64,000 nucleotides of DNA, taken from the NCBI RefSeq assembly GCF_027945075.1, contig NZ_CP116034.1, positions 2,852,001 through 2,916,000 on the forward strand, read 5' to 3'. Every line of letters starts with the position of its first letter. Position 1 is the first letter of the stretch. Made by a program: the position numbers and the translations under genes. This DNA comes from Chryseobacterium sp. CY350. Its GTDB lineage: Bacteria > Bacteroidota > Bacteroidia > Flavobacteriales > Weeksellaceae. The notes beneath the pieces were generated by a model. That model was not told where the DNA came from. It worked only from the letters and a program-made list of their open reading frames with translations, and made no database searches. This document shows positions 8,980 to 18,058 of the stretch, piece after piece.

Positions 8980-9669
8980 TTACTTTAAATTAAATATTTT
9001 TAAAGTTTCTTTAATGATCAACAACAAGTTTGATAAAGTATTTTTTCTACTTGTAAAAATCTCTGATTTTGCATGTTTTCTTAGCTCTTTTGAAGTGGTT
9101 TCTCCAATTGAAAAAAGAAGCATATTTTCTAAAGAATTATTTTTCGCAAAACTACGAACTCCACTTGGGCTAAAAAAAACTATTGCATGATATTTTTCAT
9201 GTATCACGGGATTCAACTGTTCAGTTTTATAAACTGTCACTTTTTTGTAGCTTATATTTTGAAGTGGAAGCTCCTTATCTAAAACATCAATCGCCAAATT
9301 TCCACAAAAATGAATGAATTTTTCATGAGAACAGTGATCAATAATGAATTTGGAAAGCGTTTCGGCATTTTTTAAAACTTTAAAAGTTCCAAAACCATTT
9401 TTTCGGAGTTCTTTCTTGGTTTTTTCTCCAACGCAGTAGATTTTATTGTAATTTTTTACGGTGAAATCTTCATTTGGTTTAAATCCATTTTCAAAAAATG
9501 ATTTTACACCATTTAAACTCGTGAAGATCAGTGAATTGTTTTTTAAATCAAATGATTCAATTTCGAGATTTTCTATTTTAATAACCTCAACACATTCAGC
9601 CGAAATGTCGTTTCCCAATTCTTCGGAAAGTAATTCTGAATCTATGTTTTTGGTAAATAAAATTTTCAT
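8980..9669 (-). CDS. hemD: Uroporphyrinogen-III synthase
   Basis: A 229-residue protein with the loose HemD signature: an N-terminal [21 protein letters not shown] in domain 1, [15 protein letters not shown] in domain 2, and [13 protein letters not shown]. Sequence conservation in this family is low, so the location next to hemE supports the call. It closes hydroxymethylbilane to uroporphyrinogen III. A second HemD-like protein is at 51778-52518; this copy, by context, is the better candidate for the housekeeping enzyme. Confidence 0.88.
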   Translation of the reverse strand: MKILFTKNIDSELLSEELGNDISAECVEVIKIENLEIESFDLKNNSLIFTSLNGVKSFFENGFKPNEDFTVKNYNKIYCVGEKTKKELRKNGFGTFKVLKNAETLSKFIIDHCSHEKFIHFCGNLAIDVLDKELPLQNISYKKVTVYKTEQLNPVIHEKYHAIVFFSPSGVRSFAKNNSLENMLLFSIGETTSKELRKHAKSEIFTSRKNTLSNLLLIIKETLKIFNLK

Positions 9670-9700
9670 TTAAATATTTGTCTTATGAAGCAGAATTTTT

Positions 9701-9780
9701 TAACGCTAAGGTCGCTAAGATTTTTTTAATTACTAACTGTTTTTAAGTTCGCAAAGGCGTTCTACTTAGCGAAGATTACA
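9701..9780. repeat. Small palindromic intergenic element (type A)
   Basis: In the gap between the amidase and hemD, CGCTAAG occurs twice directly (9704-9710, 9713-9719) and once inverted (9765-9771), after a run of T and TAACGC. The layout resembles the element at 34631-34784. It does not look coding. Confidence 0.45.
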
Positions 9781-9796
9781 AAGTTCGAAACAGGTA

Positions 9797-10459
9797 TTAA
9801 TTACTTGGTTTGTCTTTTAACTTTAAATCAGCGACTTGAAGTCTTACTTTGCTCATGAAGTCTTTTCCGGGATCTTCTTTTCCAGTGAAATATTTCGGGT
9901 CAGACTCTTTCCAAAGTTTAGAATTTCTAAAAACTCCGTATTCCGAATGTCCGATGAGATATTCAATTTTATATTTTTGAGTTAAATATCTTACCAACTG
10001 TGCATTTGCGGCAACTTGTTTCTCTGTGAGCGGCTGTTTTTTACTTCCGATATTTTCAACTCCGATGGCACAGTAATTTAATCCGATGGTATGTCTTGCA
10101 AACATATTGGGTTCCATCAATTGATAAATCGTTCCGTCTCGGTCTACAATATATTGCGAAGAAACGTTGAGTGTACTTTGTTTCTTTAAAGTATTTCTGG
10201 CATTTTCGAGATGCGTTTTGTTGAAATATTTAAAATTGCTTTCCACCGTTCCGCCTGCTGTATAATGCAAAACAATCATTTTCGGAATAATGATAGGAGA
10301 CTTTTGAGTTAAGCCGTGATGTTCTTTCAAATATTCTAAACTGAGGCTGATTCTTTCCGGCGAATAATTGATCGGTTTATTGATCACCTTAAAATCGCTA
10401 TTCTGCGCAGGCGAAAAATTTAAAATCAATAAAAATAAAATACAAATAAAATTCTTCAT
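9797..10459 (-). CDS. N-acetylmuramoyl-L-alanine amidase (Amidase_2 fold), exported
   Basis: A 220-residue protein with a cleavable signal peptide (residues 1-18, ending SPAQ). The zinc amidase core is visible as IVLHYTAGG (first His), ARHTIGLNYCAIGVENIG, and LIGHSEYG (second His). It should cut the amide between MurNAc and the stem peptide in the periplasm. It starts 6 bases after the DUF1287 gene ends, so the two form a pair inserted between hemC and hemD. Confidence 0.9.
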   Translation of the reverse strand: MKNFICILFLLILNFSPAQNSDFKVINKPINYSPERISLSLEYLKEHHGLTQKSPIIIPKMIVLHYTAGGTVESNFKYFNKTHLENARNTLKKQSTLNVSSQYIVDRDGTIYQLMEPNMFARHTIGLNYCAIGVENIGSKKQPLTEKQVAANAQLVRYLTQKYKIEYLIGHSEYGVFRNSKLWKESDPKYFTGKEDPGKDFMSKVRLQVADLKLKDKPSN

Positions 10460-10465
10460 GAATAA

Positions 10466-11044
10466 TTATTTCGGATATTGATAATGTCCCGTAATCGTAA
10501 ATTTAAACAAACAATCTTCAATAACCTGGCCGCCACCGATGTTGTGAACGATCAAATATCTTTTTCCGTCAGCAGATTTCTTATTGACAACAATTCCTAT
10601 GTGCGTTAAATTTCCGGGTAAAAGCCATGTAACAATATCTCCGGGAACATATAGTGCGGGATTATTTTCAATAGATTTTGACTTCCCAAATTTCGCAAAG
10701 AAGACCATCAGGTTCGGAACTCTTCTGTGGTCAATATTTGTATCAGGCTTTTTCAGTCCAAACTTTTTAGGATATTTAGAAAAATTCTTCTTCATATCTT
10801 CGTGTACTTCTTTCTGTAAATCAATCCCGAGCTTTCTGTATGCTCTGATGATTACATCTGTACAAACTCCTTTATCTGCGGCAACGTCACCATTGGGATA
10901 TTTGATTGAATAATAAGCCGGATCGTAAGTGACTTTGTCTTTTGTCAAACTCAAAGCGGCATCAGATAACTTTTGAGCAAACTGATTTTGTGCATTTGAA
11001 AAAACAAAGAACAGAAATAAGATTATGGAAAAGAATTTTCTCAT
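10466..11044 (-). CDS. DUF1287-family exported protein (NlpC/P60-like)
   Basis: A 192-residue protein with signal peptide (residues 1-18, ending SNAQ). DUF1287 features seen are YPNGDVAADKGVCTDVIIRAYR (the Cys-containing helix), VPNLMVFFAKFG, PGDIVTW and THIGIVV. The Cys and His are placed as in papain-like NlpC/P60 enzymes, suggesting peptidoglycan hydrolysis or amidation, but the activity of this family is not established. It is coupled to the downstream amidase by a 6-base gap. Confidence 0.87.
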   Translation of the reverse strand: MRKFFSIILFLFFVFSNAQNQFAQKLSDAALSLTKDKVTYDPAYYSIKYPNGDVAADKGVCTDVIIRAYRKLGIDLQKEVHEDMKKNFSKYPKKFGLKKPDTNIDHRRVPNLMVFFAKFGKSKSIENNPALYVPGDIVTWLLPGNLTHIGIVVNKKSADGKRYLIVHNIGGGQVIEDCLFKFTITGHYQYPK

Positions 11045-11135
11045 CGGTAGTAAGATTTAGAATTGAAAACAGTTTTGTAAAGTTTAAAAATTTAATTTAA
11101 ACATTAAGAACCTTTAGATATAAAGAAATGTTAAG

Positions 11136-11187
11136 ATTCAGATAAATCTGAATTCAGCAGTCTGCTAAATAAATTTCTTTAGAAATT
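11136..11187. repeat. Cluster of three short palindromes between hemC and the DUF1287 gene
   Basis: ATTCAGAT-AA-ATCTGAAT (11136-11153), AGCAG-T-CTGCT (11156-11166) and AATTTCT-TT-AGAAATT (11172-11187) lie end to end in the 185-base gap. No T-run gives a classic terminator. Confidence 0.4.
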
Positions 11188-11229
11188 CACTTAAATTATC
11201 TTTAAAACTTATTACATCTTAATGGTAAA

Positions 11230-12138
11230 TTACAGCTGACTTTTAATCTCGGTCATCAATTCTCTTCCACCGTTTTCAAGTACAATGTTGGCAAATTTCT
11301 CCCCGAAATTTTCTTCTTCATTATATTCGAAACTTTCATCGATACCGATATAGTTTTTCCCGTCGAGTGAACAGAGTGCTCCTTTGAACCGCATCTGATT
11401 TCCGATTTTTTCTGCAAAAGCACCGATAGGAGCTGTACAACCGCCTTCAAGTGTACTCAGGAAACTTCTTTCCATTTCTACACAGATTTGGGTTTCTTTG
11501 TGATTGATAGATTGTAAAATCTCATTAATTTCCGGTTTTTCAGAATGTCCGGCAATCGCAATTACACCTTGAGAAGCTGCAGGAATCATTACGGGAAGCA
11601 TCTCATAATTGATGTCCATATTCATTCTTTTGATTCCGGCTAAAGATAAAATCGTAGCGTCAAACTCTTGTTCCTCAAGTTTTTGTAATCTTGTCTGAAT
11701 ATTTCCTCGAATGTCAAAAAACTGAGTATCCGGATAGTGTTTTAGCCAAAAAGCTCTCCTTCTCAAACTGCTTGTTGCAAGTTTCAGTTCATGAAATTCT
11801 TTATCCTTTGCAGATTCTCTTCTGATGAGAACGTCCTGCGGAAAATCTCTCTCAAGGTTGGCAATGATTTCTATATTGTGAGGAAGCTGAGTCGGTACAT
11901 CTTTCAGAGAATGTACGGCAATATCGATTTCGTCATTTAATAATGCGATATCCAGATCTCGTGTAAAAACGCCGGTAATTCCTAAAGAATATAGTGGTTG
12001 GTTCAGGTTTTTATCTCCGGAAGATACGATGGGAGTAATCTCCGTAAGATAATTATTATTTTGCAGATGCCTTGCTACTTCTCTGGCCTGCCACAAAGCA
12101 AGTGCCGAATTTCTGGTTCCTATCCTAATGCTTTTCAT
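11230..12138 (-). CDS. hemC: Porphobilinogen deaminase (hydroxymethylbilane synthase)
   Basis: Joins four porphobilinogens to hydroxymethylbilane. Motifs: IRIGTRNSALALWQA at the N-terminus, VHSLKDVPTQLP, SSLRRRAFW, and the dipyrromethane-cofactor cysteine in LEGGCTAPIGAF. I place the start at ATG 12138 (MKSIRIG, 302 aa); the frame is open to a TTG at 12162 and an ATG at 12147. The start overlaps the end of hemA by 14 bases, indicating translational coupling. Confidence 0.97.
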   Translation of the reverse strand: MKSIRIGTRNSALALWQAREVARHLQNNNYLTEITPIVSSGDKNLNQPLYSLGITGVFTRDLDIALLNDEIDIAVHSLKDVPTQLPHNIEIIANLERDFPQDVLIRRESAKDKEFHELKLATSSLRRRAFWLKHYPDTQFFDIRGNIQTRLQKLEEQEFDATILSLAGIKRMNMDINYEMLPVMIPAASQGVIAIAGHSEKPEINEILQSINHKETQICVEMERSFLSTLEGGCTAPIGAFAEKIGNQMRFKGALCSLDGKNYIGIDESFEYNEEENFGEKFANIVLENGGRELMTEIKSQL

Positions 12139-13399
12139 TGAATTCATTATTGGGTTGTTCAACTAATATTTCGTGCATTAATTTACTAATTTCTTCGGCT
12201 TTCAAAGGATTATCGATAATATATTTTGCAAAACGATTGGTAATTTTCTGAATCATTTTCTCAGAAAGCTCCATATCTGTGATGTTTATGTATTTATTTT
12301 TTCTGTAAAAATTATGCATCTCATTGCGTTCCATGTTCTTCAGAACCGCTTTGAAATGATGAATATTCGGCGCAAGCTTTCTCTTTTTTTCCCACTCAAG
12401 AAAGTCTTTTGTCATTTCCTTGATGATTTTTTCTGCTTTCGGAATTTCTTTTTCTCTTTGTTGAATGGTAGCTTGTATTTGCTTCGACAGCGTATCAACA
12501 TCTACCAACGTTACATGATCTAATTCAGAAACATTTTTATCAACATTATTCGGAATCGAAAGATCAATCACCAAAGTTTCTCTTCCGTTCTGAAAATGAG
12601 ATTTGTATAAAATCGGAGTTTTCGCACCCGTTGCAACAATCAAAATATCGGTATTCTCAATTTCCTTTTCAAGATGAGCGTAGTCAATATGTGGAATATT
12701 ATATTTTTCAGAAATTTTTTCTGCAGTTTCCTGCGTACGGTTGGCGATTTTTATCTGAGGCTGATAAATATGTTTTACGAGATTCTCAACTGTATTCTGT
12801 CCGATCTCGCCGACTCCCAATAGTAAGATGTTTTTTTCGGTCAGTCTTTTTTGATTATTTAAAATGTAATGAACTGCGGCATAAGAAACCGAAGCTGCTC
12901 CATTGGAAATTCCGGTTTCGTTTTTTATTCTTTTTGATATCTGAATTGCAGAATTGATTGAGCGTTCCAGGTAAGGATTAGAATTCTGTCTTTCTCTTTT
13001 AAATCTTGCGTATGCTTTTTTAATCTGCCCGATGATTTCAAAATCACCGATAATCTGGCTTTCCAAACCCGCAGCAACCCTGAACAAATGTTGTAAGGCT
13101 TCCTCTTTTGTTAAAATATTGGCAAAAGGCAAAAAATCTGATAGGCTGACACCTATGGTTTTGCAGTATTCTTCTGCCACCAAAAGATAGTTGGCTGAAG
13201 TTGTGTAAATTTCAGTACGATTGCAGGTAGATACCACAAAAGCATCTCCCAGATCTTCATTGTGAATTCGGGTAACAAAACTTTTGATATTCTCATCAAA
13301 GAATGCAAATTTCCCTCTCGTTTCCACATCAGCTTTCTCAAAGCTTACCGAAAGTACAGCAAAATTTGAGGTCTGATGAATGTTAGAATACTGTATCAT
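12125..13399 (-). CDS. hemA: Glutamyl-tRNA reductase
   Basis: First committed step of C5 haem synthesis: glutamyl-tRNA to glutamate-1-semialdehyde. The catalytic cysteine is in VVSTCNRTEIY, followed by HLFRVAAGLESQIIGD and the NADPH loop GVGEIGQNT. ATG 13399 (MIQYSNIH, 424 aa) is preferred over TTG 13411 because a -7 element TAATTTTG covers 13409-13416. It overlaps hemC by 14 bases and heads the operon. Confidence 0.96.
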   Translation of the reverse strand: MIQYSNIHQTSNFAVLSVSFEKADVETRGKFAFFDENIKSFVTRIHNEDLGDAFVVSTCNRTEIYTTSANYLLVAEEYCKTIGVSLSDFLPFANILTKEEALQHLFRVAAGLESQIIGDFEIIGQIKKAYARFKRERQNSNPYLERSINSAIQISKRIKNETGISNGAASVSYAAVHYILNNQKRLTEKNILLLGVGEIGQNTVENLVKHIYQPQIKIANRTQETAEKISEKYNIPHIDYAHLEKEIENTDILIVATGAKTPILYKSHFQNGRETLVIDLSIPNNVDKNVSELDHVTLVDVDTLSKQIQATIQQREKEIPKAEKIIKEMTKDFLEWEKKRKLAPNIHHFKAVLKNMERNEMHNFYRKNKYINITDMELSEKMIQKITNRFAKYIIDNPLKAEEISKLMHEILVEQPNNEFNEKH

Positions 13400-13408
13400 A
13401 AGCAGTCG

Positions 13409-13416
13409 CAAAATTA
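13409..13416 (-). promoter_or_regulatory. -7 element of hemA
   Basis: TAATTTTG on the minus strand, 9 bases before ATG 13399. It overlaps the alternative TTG start, which excludes that start. Confidence 0.45.
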
Positions 13417-13596
13417 CGCATTTTTTACCGAAGGTTCGTCAGATAATGTATATGATTATTATCGTAAAAAGCTATGAATTTGGGTTTAAAAACTGTTTGA
13501 AATTTAGCAATCAAAAAGTTAAATCAGTTTTGAAAATTTAATAAAATTTTAACCAAATTATATTTACTATAGTATTCATTAGTAGTCTTAAATTTA

Positions 13597-13604
13597 TATC
13601 TTTG
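13597..13604 (+). promoter_or_regulatory. -7 element of the mreB operon
   Basis: TATCTTTG matches TAnnTTTG and lies 24 bases before the mreB ATG. Confidence 0.5.
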
Positions 13605-13616
13605 TAAACTTAAATC

Positions 13617-13622
13617 AAGGAG
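13617..13622 (+). promoter_or_regulatory. Unusually strong ribosome-binding site of mreB
   Basis: AAGGAG lies 6 bases before ATG 13629. Shine-Dalgarno-like sequences are otherwise nearly absent in this window, so this is notable. Confidence 0.6.
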
Positions 13623-13628
13623 AAAATT

Positions 13629-14654
13629 ATGAGTTTATTCGATATGTTTACGCAAGAGATTGCGATAGACCTTGGTACTGCCAACACGCTTATCATCCAC
13701 AATAATAAAATTGTTATAGACCAGCCTTCAATTGTTGCAATTGAGCGTTCTACGGGTAAGCCGATTGCTGTTGGTGAGCAGGCGAAACATATGCAGGGTA
13801 AAACCCATGAAGATATAAAAACGATCCGTCCTTTGAAAGACGGCGTTATTGCAGACTTCCATGCTTCTGAGCATATGATTAAAGAATTTATCAAAAAAAT
13901 CCCTGGGATCAAAGGTAGATTTATTCAGCCCGCTCTTAGAATTGTGATCTGTATTCCTTCCGGAATTACTGAAGTTGAAAAAAGAGCCGTACGAGATTCT
14001 GCGCAAAAAGTAAACGCGAAAGAAGTAAGGCTGATTTATGAACCGATGGCTGCTGCGATAGGAGTAGGTATTGATGTTCAGAAACCTGAAGGTAATATGA
14101 TTATCGATATAGGTGGTGGTACTACCGAGATTGCTGTGGTAGCTTTGGGAGGTATTGTTTGTGATAAATCTGTAAAAATTGCAGGTGATGTATTTACAAA
14201 TGATATTGCTTATTTCTTAAGAACTCATCATAATTTGTATATTGGTGAGAGAACTGCTGAAAGAGTGAAAATCGAAGTAGGTTCTGCAGTTGAAGATCTT
14301 GATGTTGATATTGATGATATTCCGGTGCAGGGTAGAGATCTTATTACAGGTAAGCCAAAAGAAATCATGGTTGGCTACAAGGAGATCGCGCGTGCTTTAG
14401 ACAAATCAATTATCAGAATTGAGGATTCCGTGATGGAAACTCTTTCTCTTACACCTCCGGAACTGGCTGCCGATATTTATAAAACAGGTATTTATCTTGC
14501 TGGTGGTGGTGCTTTACTAAGAGGCCTTGCAGACAGACTTCACAAGAAAACAGGTCTTCCTGTATTCGTTGCAGAAGATCCTTTGAGAGCTGTAGTAAGA
14601 GGAACGGGTATCGCACTTAAGAATATGGACAAATTCAATTTCTTAATAAAATAA
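13629..14654 (+). CDS. mreB: Rod-shape-determining actin homologue MreB
   Basis: A 341-residue actin-fold ATPase that organises lateral wall synthesis. Motifs: phosphate-1 IAIDLGTANTLI, IDIGGGTTEIAVV (phosphate-2), and the adenosine motif GIYLAGGGALLRGL. Length and motifs are standard. It heads mreB-mreC-mreD-mrdA-rodA with gaps of 26 bases and then overlaps, so all five are likely one mRNA. Confidence 0.98.
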   Translation: MSLFDMFTQEIAIDLGTANTLIIHNNKIVIDQPSIVAIERSTGKPIAVGEQAKHMQGKTHEDIKTIRPLKDGVIADFHASEHMIKEFIKKIPGIKGRFIQPALRIVICIPSGITEVEKRAVRDSAQKVNAKEVRLIYEPMAAAIGVGIDVQKPEGNMIIDIGGGTTEIAVVALGGIVCDKSVKIAGDVFTNDIAYFLRTHHNLYIGERTAERVKIEVGSAVEDLDVDIDDIPVQGRDLITGKPKEIMVGYKEIARALDKSIIRIEDSVMETLSLTPPELAADIYKTGIYLAGGGALLRGLADRLHKKTGLPVFVAEDPLRAVVRGTGIALKNMDKFNFLIK

Positions 14655-14680
14655 TTTTAACTTTTTACGACTTTATCTGA

Positions 14681-15535
14681 ATGGGATTTTTGCTGAGATT
14701 ATTTTCTAAGAATGCCTTATTTGTGTTCTTTATTTTCCTGCAAATTATTGCTCTCGTTCTGATATTCTCTAAAAATGCAATGCAGAGATCCTGGCTTGCC
14801 GGGCAAACTGCTGCTTTTAATTCGTGGGTTTCAGGGTATATTGATGAGGGAGTTTCTTATTTAAAACTTAAACAAACCAACGAAGGCCTCGTTGCTCAAA
14901 ATAAAGCCTTAATGATTGAGTTGTACGGAAAGCAGGGAGCTAAAAATCCCGTTTTCAGAAAAGTACACGATACGTTGGGTGGCGGACAAATATATACATT
15001 TGTAGACGGTGAGATCGTTTTTAACAGCATCAACCGACGGAATAATTACTTTACCATCAATCGCGGAAAACGTGATGGTGTACTTCCTCAAATGGGAGTT
15101 ATGGCTCCAAAAGGAATCGCAGGAATCGTGATCAATTCTACAGACAGTTATGCACTCGTACAATCTGTTTTGAGTGTCAATAAAATCAGAATTAATGCTT
15201 CGTTAAAAAATTCAGGATATTTTGGAACTTTAACTTGGAGAGGAGATAATTCCAGAGTGATGCACCTTGCCGACGTTCCTAAATATGTTTCACTAAAGAT
15301 CGGAGATACGATCGTAACTGATGGAAAATCAGCAATATTTCCGAAAGGTGTGATGATTGGAACAGTCGCAGGTTACACGGTAGATAATCAAACAGGTTTT
15401 TGGGATATCTCAGTTGAATTAAGCGAAAAAATGGGCGCTCTGAATAAAGTTTTTGTAGTGAAAAACCTTAAAAAAGCTGAGGTTCAGAAAATAAGCGATA
15501 CGATGCAAGCGGTAATAAAAAAAGAAAATGATTAG
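14681..15535 (+). CDS. mreC: Rod-shape-determining protein MreC
   Basis: A 284-residue protein with one N-terminal membrane segment (about residues 12-30), a short coiled-coil region, then the periplasmic MreC beta domains (INRGKRDGVLPQMGV, then IGDTIVTDGKSAIFPKGV). MreC links MreB to PBP2 and activates wall synthesis. Its last 8 bases overlap mreD. Confidence 0.95.
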   Translation: MGFLLRLFSKNALFVFFIFLQIIALVLIFSKNAMQRSWLAGQTAAFNSWVSGYIDEGVSYLKLKQTNEGLVAQNKALMIELYGKQGAKNPVFRKVHDTLGGGQIYTFVDGEIVFNSINRRNNYFTINRGKRDGVLPQMGVMAPKGIAGIVINSTDSYALVQSVLSVNKIRINASLKNSGYFGTLTWRGDNSRVMHLADVPKYVSLKIGDTIVTDGKSAIFPKGVMIGTVAGYTVDNQTGFWDISVELSEKMGALNKVFVVKNLKKAEVQKISDTMQAVIKKEND

Positions 15536-16034
15536 CAGGACGATATTTACAGATCTTTTGATCATGATTTTTCTGGTTGCATTACAGATTTTTGTTTTGA
15601 ACAGAATCACACTGTTCGGAAAATACACTCCGGTTTTATATCCGGTTTTTGTGATGTTCTATCCTTTTTTCAGAAATAGATTCCAGTTTTTAGCTTTAAG
15701 TTTTTTAATAGGCTTATCTATTGATGCTTTTCTTTATTCATGGGGAATTAATGCTTTAGCAACCACAGTAATTGCCTACTTCAGGACTTTAATTTTCAGA
15801 ACTTCTACAGATACTTCTACAGATTTCTTCTCGTTTCAATCTTTACAATGGACTCAGTTTTTGCTGTTTCTTTTTTCAAGCATATTTTTACATCAGGTTT
15901 TGGTGCAATATATCGAGTTTTTTAAATTCAGCAGAATCTTCGAAATCTTACTTAATGTGTTGGTAACTAGTGTAATTTCCTTTATATTTATCATTATTTA
16001 CGCATTAATATTTAAAATCAAACAAAAAGTTTGA
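15528..16034 (+). CDS. mreD: Rod-shape-determining membrane protein MreD
   Basis: 168 residues with about five hydrophobic segments. Its sequence is poorly conserved, but length, hydrophobicity and position between mreC and mrdA identify it. The start ATG overlaps mreC by 8 bases and the stop overlaps the mrdA TTG start by 4 bases. Confidence 0.92.
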   Translation: MISRTIFTDLLIMIFLVALQIFVLNRITLFGKYTPVLYPVFVMFYPFFRNRFQFLALSFLIGLSIDAFLYSWGINALATTVIAYFRTLIFRTSTDTSTDFFSFQSLQWTQFLLFLFSSIFLHQVLVQYIEFFKFSRIFEILLNVLVTSVISFIFIIIYALIFKIKQKV

Positions 16035-18058
16035 ACACACGCCATATAAAAATCTTATCTGTTCTTATCATTCTTGCTATCATTTTTGTGGCAAGACTTT
16101 CTTATTTACAGCTTTTTACAGACCGATATGCTTTAAATGCAGCAAATACTTCAATAAAAACAGAATATGTAATTCCACAGCGTGGAGTTATTTTTGACCG
16201 TAACGGAAAAATCATGGTGGGAAATCAACCGGCGTACGAAATTTCTTTCACACAGGCGTTGATGAAACCAGATTTTGACACTTTGGCTTTCTGTAGTTTA
16301 ATGAAAATCGAAAAGAGAGATTTCATCAAAAGAATCAATATTATCAAAAAAGAAAAATATTATTCTAAGCTGACTCCAATGACTTTCATCAAAGACCTCA
16401 GCAGAGAAGAAATTGCAAGAGTTCAGGAAATTATATTCAAATATCCCGCTTTCAGTATCGTTCAGCGTCCGCAGAGACAGTATGAAGTTTCTACTTCAGG
16501 AAATCTTTTGGGATATACAAGTGAAGTAAACGACAGAGAAATCAAAAAAGATTCTACCTATTATCTTCCCGGTGATCTTATTGGTAAAACAGGCATCGAA
16601 AAATCATACGAAAAAGAACTTCGTGGAATTAAAGGAATTAAATACATTCAGAAAGATATCAAACTCCGAAATGTCGGTCCATATAAAAATGGAACTTTAG
16701 ATCGAGATGTTGTTACCGGAAAAGATATTACACTAACAATAGATTATGATCTTCAGAGAATCGCTGAAGAAATGCTTGTCAATAAACACGGAGCCATTGT
16801 TGCAATTGATCCTAATAACGGTGAAGTTCTGGTTGCTGCAACAGGTCCGGATATCGACCCTAATCTTTTTACAGGACCCAATAAATCTAAAAATTTATAC
16901 GCTCTTTCAAAAGATACGATCTACGAGAATAAACCGACGTTTGACCGGTCTTTACAGGCTGGTTATCCTCCGGGATCTACTTTTAAATTATTAACAGCTT
17001 TGGCGGCGATGCAAATGGGTGTGATGGATGAAAAAACCATTTTCCCATGCGGCGGCGGTTTTTATTACAAAGGAAAAAGAATTAAAGGTCACGGTGGAGC
17101 AGATCCTCTGATTCCGTCTATTCAGGTTTCCAGTAACTGTTTTTTTACATACGCTTTTATTGCAATCATTAAAAAGTACCCTGGAAATCCATCTAAAGGA
17201 GTTGATGAATGGAAGAAAATCATGAGCAGCTTCGGAGTTGGAGAGTATTTGAACAACGATTTTGCGGTGGGTGCGAAAGGCAGAATTCCTTCCGGAGACT
17301 TTTATGAAAAGAGATTTAAAGCAATCATTAAAGCAAACGGATCTAAAAAGGACGATTATAAAAATTGGGATGAAATGTCTACAGGAGCCATCTACAACGG
17401 TATGGGTCAGGGAGACGTTATGGTAACGCCGCTGCAGTTAGCGAATTATGTTGCAGCAATCGCAAATAGAGGTTGGTATTTCACGCCTCATATTGTGAAG
17501 TCTATTGACGGAAAACCAAATCCGGATCCGAGATTTAAAGTTAAACATCAAACGTTGGTCGACGCAAAACATTTTGGTCCTGTTTTAAAAGGAATGGAAG
17601 CTGTTGTCTTAAATGGTACAGCAAGAGGTTTGAAATCCAGCGATTTTACTCAGTTGGCAAAAACAGGAACCGCACAGGTTCCTCAAGGAAAAGACAATTC
17701 TATTTTTGTATTGATCGCTCCTGCCGAAAAACCGAAAATAGTAGTAGTTGCCGTCATGGAGCATGCAGGATTTGGTGCAACATGGGCCGGACCGGCGTGT
17801 ACGGTGATTGCTGAGAAATACATTACCGGAGATCTAAAGAGAGAACATCTTTATAAGAAAATGGTAACCTCCAGTTTTATGCCGGAGTATAAACGCCAAT
17901 GGATTGCCGATCTTAAAAGAAAAGGGTTATACAAAGAACCAAAACCAGATTCTATAAGGCTAAAAAAAATTCAGGATAGCTTAAATCTTATTAAAAAAGC
18001 TAAAGAAAAAATAGAAGCAAAAAAGAAAGTTGAACCTAAAAAACCTTTGAAAAAATGA
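16031..18058 (+). CDS. mrdA: Penicillin-binding protein 2 (elongasome transpeptidase)
   Basis: 675 residues: N-terminal membrane anchor (8-26), PBP dimerisation domain with RGVIFDRNG (51-59), and transpeptidase domain with Ser316-x-x-Lys319 (GSTFK), SSN at 367-369 and KTG at 544-546. It cross-links peptidoglycan with RodA. The start is TTG at 16031, overlapping the mreD stop as TTGA; no ATG is available before residue 62. The last 40 residues are Lys-rich, an extension I cannot assign. Confidence 0.96.
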   Translation: MNTRHIKILSVLIILAIIFVARLSYLQLFTDRYALNAANTSIKTEYVIPQRGVIFDRNGKIMVGNQPAYEISFTQALMKPDFDTLAFCSLMKIEKRDFIKRINIIKKEKYYSKLTPMTFIKDLSREEIARVQEIIFKYPAFSIVQRPQRQYEVSTSGNLLGYTSEVNDREIKKDSTYYLPGDLIGKTGIEKSYEKELRGIKGIKYIQKDIKLRNVGPYKNGTLDRDVVTGKDITLTIDYDLQRIAEEMLVNKHGAIVAIDPNNGEVLVAATGPDIDPNLFTGPNKSKNLYALSKDTIYENKPTFDRSLQAGYPPGSTFKLLTALAAMQMGVMDEKTIFPCGGGFYYKGKRIKGHGGADPLIPSIQVSSNCFFTYAFIAIIKKYPGNPSKGVDEWKKIMSSFGVGEYLNNDFAVGAKGRIPSGDFYEKRFKAIIKANGSKKDDYKNWDEMSTGAIYNGMGQGDVMVTPLQLANYVAAIANRGWYFTPHIVKSIDGKPNPDPRFKVKHQTLVDAKHFGPVLKGMEAVVLNGTARGLKSSDFTQLAKTGTAQVPQGKDNSIFVLIAPAEKPKIVVVAVMEHAGFGATWAGPACTVIAEKYITGDLKREHLYKKMVTSSFMPEYKRQWIADLKRKGLYKEPKPDSIRLKKIQDSLNLIKKAKEKIEAKKKVEPKKPLKK

